Shown here: one piece after another, positions 23,932 through 35,100 of the stretch | Numbering within the stretch: position 1 is the stretch's first letter | How the letters are laid out: every line of letters starts with the position of its first letter | Assembly (NCBI RefSeq): GCF_000715075.1 | Contig: NC_134102.1 | Span: forward strand, 49,857,348-49,921,347 | Direction of reading: 5' to 3' | Length of the DNA stretch: 64,000 bases | DNA from: Nicotiana tabacum | Lineage: Eukaryota; Streptophyta; Magnoliopsida; Solanales; Solanaceae | Program-made: the position numbers and the translations under genes | The notes under the pieces: generated by a model | Database searches by the model: none | Told to the model about the DNA's origin: nothing | What the model saw: the letters and a program-made list of their open reading frames with translations, nothing else

Positions 23932-25401
23932 TGTGCCTCGTGGAATCTCATTTGATTTCTCTTTATTGGCTTGAGCCTCTTCGAACATAGATTCTATGTG
24001 GGATGACGTCTCCGCGATGTCGATGACACCGGCTACTTCCTTCAAGCAGAAGCGACTTCTCACTGGATCCCGAGCTAGAGGAGGATCTGCATCTTGGCCA
24101 CCTTCTTCGGTTGCTGCCTGATCTCCTTCGTCGATGGTCGACCCGTGAGCAATGAACTTCAGGTCATCGTCCTCAGGATAATCCCTGAGCTAGAAGAGGG
24201 AATCGGGGTCCGGTACCCTAACTTTGATACCTTTTTTATTGCTTTTCAAGACCTGAACAGCTACCCTCTTCTTCTTAACCTCGGCGTCTGGGGAGCTAGA
24301 GGATTAACTTTTTTTCTTCTTTTTCCCCTCCTTTGCGGCAGCTCAGGGCTATCCCGAAGCGGAGGGTTCAGCAAGCGAGGATGGAGTCCTCATCCAATAG
24401 CCGAAGCTCGGTGGTCTTGGGCAAACCTGTGAAAGGGAAATGACTTAGAAGAAATAAAAGTTAAGTATATAAATGTAATTATTTAGGAGGAAGACTCACC
24501 ATGAGAACGGGCCTCCCACTTTCCCTTCGAGAGATTGCGCCATTTGCGCTCGAAGTAAGACAATTTTTTGCAAATCCCCTTGATACACTCCTTGAAACGA
24601 GGGACTTCATTAGGAACTTAGGTGACTGTTGCACAACGGTAGACACAGGCAAGTAGAAAAAGAATAAAAGGAAGTACCAAGTACTCAAGAAGGAGAAGAC
24701 TTACGGGATGAGTTGCACTTTTCAGGGAATGGCAGAAATTTGGGGGAGGGGGGGGGGGAATTAGGTCTTCAATTTCACCCAAATGAACCTCCTCTGCCAA
24801 CCTCTATCACGATCTTCATCGATTCTCGATAATGGATCTTTTCTTGCTCGACGAACGAGCTTTCTCAACCCCCTTCAAAAGATTCAGGGAATGAAAAGAC
24901 GAAGCAGGTGGTCGAGGGTGAACCGAGGTGCTTCGGTGTTGTTTACAAAGTGGCGGAGAAGTATTATGATCCTCCAAAAGGATGGGTGAATCTTCCTAAG
25001 GAAGACCTAGTACCTTTTGCAGAAATCGAGGATTATAGGGTCCATCAGGGTGAGTGTGAAGGAATAAGTATAAACACTTAGTTACCCTTCCACATGAGTG
25101 GTGATGTCTTCGTTGGGTCCGGGGATGACCACCTCCTTGCTCTCCCAGTTACAGTCTACCCGAACTGGGGGGAGTGTGTCCTTAGTAATGGAGCATATGT
25201 ACCACATACTCCCTCGACTCGGTCTTGTTGACTGGAGGCCTTCCCTACTTTGAAGTTGATTTCAATGGAACATCCTTCGGGAATGAAGCTCTTCAAAGGA
25301 GGCTCTTGGTCCACCTCAGGAACGGCCACCTCGGCATTCGTGGCCTGGTTGGAAGATGAATTGGTGGCTTGTTGAGGCACGGATTTGGATGTTTTTGCCA
25401 T
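23932..25401 (-). pseudogene. Antisense, intron-bearing gene of a Tat element (gypsy-type transposon domain)
   Basis: Read on the minus strand it starts at ATG 25401 (MAKTSKSVPQQ). A conserved-looking block follows at about 25140-24850 (CNWESKEVVIPGP, ITTHVEG, DPIILDFCKRY, IHPSFWRIIILLRHFVN), resembling the Pfam 'putative gypsy type transposon' domain. Two canonical introns are visible: 24704-24617 (GTAAGT to AG) and 24499-24427 (GTGAGT to AG). Removing them joins one frame through PNEVPRFKECIKG, LSKGKWEARSHG and LPKTTELRLLDED. The tail (FCLKEVAGVIDIAE, EEAQANKEKSNEIP) is cut by element D at about 23919. Stops such as FCKRY-stop-VF and frameshifts make this copy a pseudogene. The role of such antisense genes is unknown. 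Confidence 0.65.
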
Positions 25402-25865
25402 AGAATTCTGGAAAAAATATGAAAGTTTGAAGAAAAATATGAAGGTTTAAAGATGAGAATGAAGATATGAGGATGGGGATGAAGGTATGAAGTCTGATTT
25501 GAAGATTTAAGGAAGGATTATGAAGATTTGAAGATGAGGATATGAAGATCTAGAAAGCAATGCATGAAGATTTGAAGGGGTTAGAGTTAAGTGGAGAATT
25601 CGAGGGTAAGTCAAAGAGTTCTGGAATCGGAAAGTGAAAAAGGGGTCAGAGCTTTTATAGAGGAAGGATAATCAATGCGTGACGTTTCGCATTCGAGGAC
25701 AGTCACCCAATGGCTGACATGTGTCCGAAGTTAGAACGAAGCGACTGATAGGATGTTTCGTTGACCCGTCAACTCGATTTTAACGTACGGAAGAAGGAAC
25801 CGGGGTTAATTTATATCTTCACGTCGCTTCGATAAATCTACTCTCCGGAAAACGAGGGGACTATT

Positions 25866-26492
25866 TGTGTACGGGTAAAATTTGGGGTAAAGGTTTCCCT
25901 AATTCCCCGATGAGAGAACAAAAGGTAAGCACGTCTCGATGTGATTATAATCAAGGCTAGGAAACCCTCATATCTAGACCTGGAAGAATGAACGATGTAT
26001 CTGAGATTGAATACGGTAAAGCAACGTACCCCGAACCAAGTATAGCTTGTGGGCCTTGGGAGATGCGATGAACGGTAATGCATGACGGATAGGGGGCGTA
26101 ATATTCGCCCTCAATCGGATATTACGGCGTGAATCTCGTTCAGTATCAATTATAGATCAACAATTATCGGAAAAAGAAGATTTTTATCTTTTTTATACTT
26201 GTACTAGGACTAAATTCTCCTATTATATAAATGGGAAGTTTTTCTTTGATCTGACATATTGTAACACGCAAATCATAGTAATAAAAAGTTTACTTTTGTC
26301 TTCTAGCTAATGTTCAAGGCATTATTCATTTGTTCTTTTCTTCACTCGCAACCAAGCTTGAATCACGGGTCCAATCGAGGATGAATTCTACTGTTCAATC
26401 TAAGATCAGGCTTGGTCATTATATTGTGATTGGTTTGATAACTTATTTTGTCTTTAATTCATTTACCTATTATTCTTAATTATTCGTATTGA
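25866..26492 (+). repeat. 3' LTR of element C, 3'-truncated
   Basis: Starts TGTGTACGGG after the purine tract. A TATATAAAT box lies at about 26222-26230. Similarity to the 5' LTR ends at ATTCGTATTGAAT near 26492, before the expected GGGGTAAACA end, where the E' LTR sequence takes over. Confidence 0.7.
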
Positions 26493-26499
26493 ATGTTCA

Positions 26500-28699
26500 T
26501 AAATTTAAGAGAAGATCAATTTGCATTTTCGTATTTGATTCATTGTTGTGAAGTGATGGTATGTGTTTGGAGACTTTGGATAGGTCCGAATAGTGGTTAC
26601 AAGCTTGTTGGTATGGTTGGACGGTGTCCCGGGTGGCTCGAGTGAGTTTCGGACCACCTGGAGCTTGGTTGAGAGTGCTGATGACTGTTGGTGTCTGGTG
26701 TGCTCCACGATCGTGAAGTAGGTCTCGCGATCGCGGAGACTTATTTAAGCTGCTGTATTTTTGTTCTTCATGTTCGCGAAGAGGGACGCTTTTGCGAAGG
26801 GTTGTGGTTTATTGAACTTCGCATTTGCGCCTGGGAGGTCATGTTCGTGTAGGAGGATGGCATGCTGGGGGAAGGCTGGAGCTAAGCCTTCGCGTTCGCG
26901 ACAGTGTTATCGCATTCGCGTAGGCCAGTGGGACTTATGCTTGGAGTTCATGGGTTGGGGCTGTGTTCACGAAGAGTTATTATGGGGAAGTGTACTTTTG
27001 TGCTTTGTGAAGGTGAGGTAGTGACCGCATTCGCAAAGTGTATCACTGAGGCATACCTTAAGTGTTATTATTTCGGAATATTTTTTCCATTCTCCCACAT
27101 TTTGAGTCCTAGACTTTGAGAGGTGAAAATTTTGGAGAGCAAATTCACTACTACATTGGAGGTAAAACAATTTCACTTAGATTTGGCTTTATACTTGATT
27201 TCTCGTGGATTTTTACACCTAAAACTTAGAATTTTATTGGAAGTTGATTTGGACTCCATTTCGAAATCTAATCATATATTTGGACGTGAGGTTATGGGTA
27301 GTCAGGATATGTCTCTTGAATCAGATTTTGACTGCGTGGGCCTGCGGTTGACTTTTATTGACCTTTGGAGATTTGATTAAAGATCGAAACTTTATTGCTT
27401 GGAGTTGTTTCCTATGGCGTTGTTTGACGTTATTGAGTTGTTTTTTGCTAGATTTGTGCCGGTCGGAGGTGGTTTCTAATAGAAAGACATTTTTGAGGTA
27501 TTGATTTGGCCCTTTTGAGTTAAGTATCTTGCCTAATTTTGTGTGAGGCAATAATCCTTAGACCTAGACCTTATTTGTCTAATTGTAATGCATTTGATGC
27601 GGCGTATATGCGAGGTGACGAGCGTATATGTAGGTACTATGTATGAAAAATGACCGAATTAGACTCTAGGCCTCTACTATGCCTTTATTTAATTGTATAC
27701 TCTTTACGATACATGTATAATTCATTGTATGACTACGCGAGCTTATCCTTTCATGCTAGAGATCATGTTTTAGGTTTATAATTTTCTAATTGACCAAGTT
27801 GGACAATTGTGGAACCATTGCTAATTTGATTTAGTTGTAGTCATGCTTTATATGTTGAACCCGTATCCGTATTTTATTAATATCATGTCCTTGTACACTT
27901 TATTGACAAATTGTAAGCGTATGTCTTTTGATGATAATTTGGCATATTGTTGATTATGATTATGGTACTTGTGGACATGTTGGACATACTAATTGGGCAT
28001 TGGCACGAGGTTTTGCCGTGCGATTATGATTGATATTATTATTGTGTCGGGGTATGGAGCGATAAGGATGGATATTGTTATTGTATGGAGTGATAAGGAT
28101 GGATATTGTTGTTGTGACGAAATATGGAGTACGATGGTGACATATATATAAATATATACACACACATACGTGTTGCCATGTTTTTATATATTACACAGGT
28201 TCTTTGACTAGTGAGTATCACATGACTTGAACCTCGTCACTACTTCATCGAGGTTAGTCTTTATACTTACTGGATACCGATTGTGGTATACTCATACTAC
28301 ACTCTGCACATTTTATGCAGATCCAGGTGTTGGAGGTAGCGGACATCGTGAGTGAGCTTGTAACAGATCGAAATGATTCAAGGTAGTACTGCATGGATGC
28401 CACACACCCATGGAGTCCACTTCTCTTATTTTTATACTATTGTATTTACTTTCAAATAATATTATACTTATTGAGACTCGACGTATTCTGTTTAGAGCTC
28501 ATGACTCGATATTATCTGGTTTTGGGAAGATGACTTATGTACTTATGTTTTGGCTTCATTGAGACCGAATTCGGCAATTTATGTTAAAAATTCAGAGTCA
28601 TATATCTTATTTCAATGTTTGTGTCATTGTGTATTTGACTTACCTAGTATTAGAGGTTAGGTGTCATCACGATCATTGGTGGGATTTTGGATCATGACA
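26500..28699 (+). repeat. E': 5'-truncated LTR of the Tekay family of element E
   Basis: Shares order and wording with the 5' LTR of E (53616-56313): the TTGGTATGGTTGGACGG / TTTGGATGGGGTCC block, the CpG-rich CGCGATCGCG units, the ACTCATACTACACTCTGCAC segment, and an end in GGATTTTGGATCATGACA against GGATTTTGGGTTGTGACA. No coding sequence or primer site follows, so it is a solo or truncated LTR. It ends about 450 bp from the stop codon of the MICU gene. Confidence 0.7.
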
Positions 28700-29147
28700 T
28701 TTTATTAAATCCAAATCTATTCTAAGCACTTTCTAGATCTTGAGATGGATTTATTCACAGAAAAGTACCAATGTACCTTATTGAACTTTCTGTCATTCTT
28801 TTTAATCTGTCTATTTGTAGTTACTTTTACAATTGAAAACCTTCACTTTTTATTGGCTAATTTTGAACAGTTCTTGTCGGTAAATGAGTGAAACATGATA
28901 ACAGCAGTTTTCTGATATGTTGAATAACACAAACTATTGTACGTTCAATGCTTATCAATGAATTATTATACATGCAGATATTGTACAATGCATAGATTTA
29001 AAAAATCTGAAATTTCAACTCCCTTTATAAAATTCCTATTGATAAAAGACAAATACAAAATGTTGGATTCCCTACAATCTTTATCGGTATCCGTTGTGTT
29101 TGAATCATTCTCTCAACGGTGAAAAGGTGTTAGTAAATCAAAATCAA
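28700..29147 (-). other. 3' flank and probable 3' UTR of the MICU gene
   Basis: No coding sequence. On the minus strand an AATAAA lies at 28755-28750, about 390 bp after the stop, and AATAAT forms occur nearer; which one is used cannot be told from sequence. Confidence 0.4.
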
Positions 29148-32100
29148 TTAGCCAGTGGTCTTGGAAGCAAAACTAGTTTTTGTCGAGTCCAGCCAGCCAG
29201 AGAAGAAGCTCCCGGAAACTGACTCTCTTTGTTCTGAACTCTCTGGCTCTCTTCTTTGCAATACTCTTAAAAACTCATCTGAACTTAAAGACCCATCATA
29301 ATCCAAATCAAACATGAAAAATATCAAATCCACCACGTTATCAGTAAGGGATATGCCACAAACCTGGTAGGACATGAATCATTATTAGTAAATTTGGTAA
29401 AATTATGAAAGAACACAATTCATAATAAGAACACAATTTATAGACCATACTTGCTTAGCAGCTCCTTTTAGCTCTTGCTTAGACAAGAGTCCGTTTACTT
29501 TCCCATAGCTTAAGATGACCTGAGAAAATGACTGAAGTTCTTTGCGTAGCTTAGCGAGGCTCATGAATTCCTCGAACGTAATGCGTAAATCCCTAAAATG
29601 TGGTTTATCATCCAGATCTTCTACTCGATCGAGAAACTTATTGATGTGACTAATATCAGCAGATGCAACCATTGATAAAGCAAAATCTTTGGCAGAAATG
29701 CTTCCTTGTGACTTGTAGTCATAATGGGCAAATTCCAAACGTAATATCTGAAATGCACAAGAGGGAATTGATGCTTGGAACCAAATAAACAACATACGAT
29801 ATCCTATCTAGAAAGGTATTGTGAATTAGATGATTGTATTTTTGGGATAGAAAGTAAAAGGAAGGCATACTTCATCATGTAAATCTCTTAAGAACTGTAC
29901 AAATCTTTCTTGCTCAAGGCGCCCATTTCCATCTTCGCTGAAGAAGTACTCCAAGAGTCCTCCTTCCTCTACGGAACCAGTAACTTTTAGTCCAAATCGA
30001 AGTCCATTTCTATGGCAAGCACCTTGTCTATTAGCAGTTCGCATATGTTCCATCATTTTCTTGAATTCTTCCTTGTCAACTCCTCTGTTCATGAAACTAG
30101 TCAGAAGTTCTAAAACAACTATAAGATAGGTGAATCTTGTTTTTCTAAAAATTTCGTTGATGTCATTGATGGGTCATTATAAATTGGACTCTATAATGTA
30201 TGCATGAAAGTTGTTCTAGATGATAACAATAATTATGGGCTCAATCCCAAGCAAGTAGCAATAGGCTATATGAATCCTTACTAATTATGTCACTTCACTT
30301 AAGCTCATTGCTTAGCCGTTACAAAAGTGCATATTTACAAATGAAGTACACATAATCTTCTTATACAATAAATTTTCTAAGGGTATCACAATAGCAAACC
30401 AGCTTATCACAGTAGCGAAAAGAATAACAGGATAATCAGAGTTAAGTATCAGCAAAATGACATACCCATCATTGTCAAGGTCAAACATTCGAAAGGCATC
30501 TGAAAAGCTCGATTCTGGGATGCTCAGTAGTGTAACAAAAAAGATGTACCTAATCAAAAAAAGACAGACATGGTTTCAAGAGAAATTTTCAGTAAGCTCA
30601 GTTAGCATTCAAAGGGAATGACAACTTGCTTACACCTTATCTAGAGATCACGATAGGAACTAGAAATTGTTGAAGTATGTTTAAACCAAGATGGCAAAAT
30701 AGTCTGATAGACACTTCTACTTGTTCAGTTTTGACATCCCAGTCTCCTATCCCATAGAATTTCAGCTGGATACCCGAACTTGTTCAAAAATGATATTTTA
30801 AACCCCTCCGACATTGTGTGTCCCTCAATCACCTAATGTAGGAATCCACAACAAATAAAAATAGTCCATGTTATTTTTTATTTTTGCATAAAACAAAAAT
30901 ATAACCTTTTTGACTTTTCCCTTTTATTTTTTGACTTTCTCTTTTTTCATACTCAAATATTTCACTTGAGGATCTGAGATGTTGGTTCTTCACTCTCTTT
31001 CTCTCTCCTCGCTCTCCTTAACGTCCTTCTGCCCCCCACCCACCCTTCCTACGCCCGTGACCCACACCGGAAACATTCGCCGGAAACCCGCCAGGTAAGT
31101 AGTCTTTTTCTCTCCTCTCTCCTCTCTCCCCCCTTCTCTCTCCTCTCTTTCCCCCATGCCGGAAACCCTTCTCTTTCGAACCCCCTTCTCTTTTTCCTGT
31201 TCTTTGCTGCTTCCCCCACCCTATCTTATTCCCCTGTTTTTTGTTTCCCCCTTCTTTCTCTCTCCTCTCTTTCACCTCTCCTCTACTCTCCGCCTCTCTT
31301 GCCTTCCCGTCCCACCTCCACTACCCACTGTACAATGGTATTAGAGGCAGCGACGACCCCCTTTTTTTCTTCTTCTTCTCCTTCCATTTTCCAAGTAAAT
31401 CAGAGTGGCATGTAGGGTTCACGACGACAATTCAACAGTTACAGTTAGCGGCAGTGGCGGCGCATGGCGGCACGTGGCTGTAACCGACTCGTCTGGTTCT
31501 TTAGCAACGCCTCGACTCCCCGACTATATCCAAGTTCTTTCCCTCTGGAGTTGGTACCTCCGGGCATCCAGTCACTTTTTCTTATCCCCCTTCCTTGTTA
31601 GTAATTATTTGTTCTAGTTAAGGCAAATTTTTGCGAGATTACCCGTACCCTAAAGTTGTGTTGTCTAGTCTACTTCGGATTGCTTACCATTCCCTGCCGA
31701 TTAGTTGAGTTACTTCGATTTTATGGGTGTTCAATTGAATTTGTATGTGTTTTTTCTTATCTGTACTTGTAATTAGTCCTCTAAGATAAAAAATTTAGTT
31801 TACTTCTTTAGCCTAACTATTACCTTGTATCAGTGATAATTTTGGATTTGTCTCCCTTAGGATCTAGTTCCTGGAGTAGTTGATGGAGGAGTAATGTCTT
31901 GTCCTCGGGTGAGGCGGGGGTCCATCGGAAACAACCTCTTTACCCTCCAGGTAGGGTTAATGTCTGCGTACACACTACCCCACAGACCCCACTCGTGAGA
32001 TTATACTGGGATTGTTGCTGTTGTTGTCGTCTTTTTTCATACTCTTTCTCACCCTTCATGTTAACCAATACCCCCACCCCCACATTTTTCGTTCTTTCAC

Positions 32101-35100
32101 CTTTTTAAGAATGTCGAACCAATTTTCGATCCCCATGAACAGATTTTCTTTTGTTCATTCGAGCTGACCAAGCACAATAGTAAGCACAATGACTACAGTT
32201 GCATCGTTCTTATTCAATCCCCTCTGTACCATTTCTCAGAATGACTTTAGGCACTTTGGAGGGTTATTCAAATTCAAATACCCAGCTATCATGATATTTT
32301 TACCCAACCAAATTCTGTGTGGTATTGAATCAAACATCTGTTGCACAATAACTAATCCACCCACTTACACATATCCATTCACGATGTTGTTCTAAGACAC
32401 AATATCTCTTTCTGCATCTCATCAAAAACCTGCCTTGCAAGACAATTAACCCACAACAACTATAAAAATGCACCAAAGAATTCTGAACATGCAAAACTCC
32501 ATCAACACCATTTTCACAAATTGATACGGAGTAAAACAGAGGAGCTTGCGAAAGTTATACATTGCGTTGCATAGTTGAGACATAACGGTCAATTAGTTAG
32601 GATTAAAGAGTTTTAGGGAAGTTTATTTAAGTCCCTTATCTTTTAAATTAGAAGTTCCTTAAATTACACATTGACCCCTTAATTTCCTTTGTCTTATATA
32701 AACTATGTCCTGCCCAGAATGGTACTGAGATGGCATATTGAGTAGATTATCCAGCTATAATCCTTAGGTTATTTTCATGATTTTCTCCTCTATATAGGTT
32801 GTAATTATCCTCTTTTATGGGAATAAATGAAAACCTATTTTATTTTGCCCTAGTTTATCTTTGCATTTCTCTTTTCTTTTCCCTTTTTCCCTTCTTTTTT
32901 CCGGCTCTCTTCACTGTTCCATTGCCCTGCGTATCAGTGGTATCAGAGAAATTCTTGGCTCTGTGGATGACCATGGCTGATAATATTAGCAATGTTATGG
33001 AGGTGCTCAAAAATATCTCACTCGATATGTCAAGCTTAACAGCTAGACAAAGTCTGTTGGAGGCAAACCAAGAGCAAAGTAACAAGAATCAGGAGGAAGC
33101 TTTGAGTGAGCTTAGAGAAGTGCTCAATGAAGTTATCCACGGAGGAAAGAGGCCAGAACGTGACAAATCGGTAACCCAAAGTGGAGGTGAGCTTTATTCT
33201 CCAAATGATAAACCCTTTGATTTTGGTGACTTAGCTTCCCCTAGCTCTAATGGAGCTAATACCTCTACAATACCAGTGAACCTCCTTGCTGTTAGCTCGG
33301 TTCTTCCTAACACTCAAACTAATTCGACTACCAACTTTACAACCTCAGCTCCTTAAATTCCCATAAACCCTAGTCATTCTCTGTATATTCAGAATCCCAT
33401 AACCTCTCAGCTACAATCTTCTCCTTTTCTAGCTATAGGGTTGCAGGTTTTTCAAAACCCCTTCCCTAGAACAATAGTACCCTTAGCACCCCACCTTCCT
33501 AATCACCCAGGAAGGTATTATCAAACCACACAACCTCAAGGCTCGCCACTAGTGCCACCACTCTTATACCACCAAACATATAACCAGCCCAGCCAATTTC
33601 CTTCTGCCTACTATAATCCAAGCACACATATGCCACCACCCTTATACCACCAGACCCCATAAGTATCCACTCCCTATCCTTATCAGAATGTCCCCACCAC
33701 CAACCAATTCCACAACTCAAACACTCCCAATGTGACATTACCCAGTATACCTTTTACCAAGTACCACAAGGTTGAATTTCTCAAGTTCAATGGTGAAGAC
33801 CTTAGGACATGGTTGTACAAGGTAGAGCAATTTTTTTCCGATGAAGACCTTACTATCCAGCAGAAAATGAAGCTAGTTTCCATGCATTTTGAAGGGAATG
33901 CTCTACAATGGCATTTAGGCTATATGAGAAGTAGAGGACAAATGCCACTTCCTACTTGGGATGAATACTTATGGGCTTTATGTGATAGCTTTGGAGCTGA
34001 GTATTCTGATCCTATGACTGAGATTATGAATATCAAGCATACTAGGAGTGTGAAGGATTACCAAAAGGCTTTCAATAGTGTAATGACTAGGATGAATCTG
34101 TCAGTTGAACATGCTATTAGTATATTCCTGAATAATCTTAAGCCTAAAATCAGCAATGTTGTGAGAATTGGTAATCCTAGCAGTTTACCACAAGCCTACT
34201 ACTTGGCCAGGCTACATGAGGCCAGCTTTATTGCATAAAGCAAGGCTATCAAAGCAGCATCTGCAGTGCATCAGCATTATGTTGTAATAACACTTCAAGG
34301 ACAAGGCTCTACTGGGTGGGCAAAGGCTGCTACACCTACCTACAAACCACCTGTGACTGCCAACCTAGATGGTTTCAGGAAAAGAAGACTTACACCAGCT
34401 AAAATTGATGAGAAAAGGGCCCAAGGTATATGTTTCTTCTGTGATGAAAAGTTCACACCGGGGCATAAATGCAAGGCTAAAAGGCGCATATACTTCATGG
34501 AAATAAATACAGAAGAACTGGGAGACAGTGAGGAAACAGAGGTGGAAGTGTAGGATATTGAAGAGCCTCAAGAAGTAGCAAACCCTGTTGAGAACTATGA
34601 AATATCTCTGCAAGCCTTGAATGGCACTAAGGGCTACAAAACTCTCAGGATACAGGGCTTCCTGAACAAAATCCTATAAATGTTCTCATTGATTGTGGCT
34701 CCACCCACAACTTCATCAATGAGAAGCCTGCCAAGAGAATAGGTTACACAATTAGCCAAATACACCCTCACAATGTATCTGTAGCTGATGGCAGGATCAT
34801 CCAATATGTTAAGGGAAGCAAGGTCTTCAAGTGGTTCATGTAAGGGGTTCTTTTCCAAGATGACTTCCTAGTGCTTCCTATAGGCAGTTGTGACGTTGTG
34901 TTGGGAATTCAATGGTTGTGTAAGTTAGGAGACATCAAGATCTTCATGATCAAGGTCTGTTCTGCCAACATGTCTCCAACTGCAAGCTCTCAGAAATAAG
35001 AGGAAATTCCTATACCAGTCCAAACATTACTCACTGAATATAGCATACTCTTCCAAGAACCTAAACATTTGCCTCTTTCAAGAGGAGTGTTTGACCATCA

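Larger units (their letters stand above)
12033..26492 (+). mobile_element. Element C: Tat-type Ty3/gypsy element, split by nested element D
   Basis: The 5' LTR (12033-12410) and 3' LTR (25866 to about 26492) share a roughly 270-bp block starting TGTGTAYGGGTAAAA. Between them lie the primer site, gag, protease, RT, RNase H and a broken second RNase H up to about 16588. The inserted D follows (16589-23919), then a minus-strand gene remnant (about 25401-23932). The purine tract AAAACGAGGGGA at about 25848-25859 precedes the 3' LTR. Integrase is missing, so a deletion accompanied or followed the D insertion. The 3' LTR is cut off before its CA end. Confidence 0.8.

Noticed and set aside
26761..27021. 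86-codon frame with Arg/Cys-rich start
   Set aside because: It lies within the E' LTR and arises from the CpG-rich palindrome cluster.
31018..31275. 85-codon Gly/Lys/Glu/Arg-rich minus-strand frame
   Set aside because: Translation of the TC-rich stretch in the intron-3 TIR element; low complexity, no motif.
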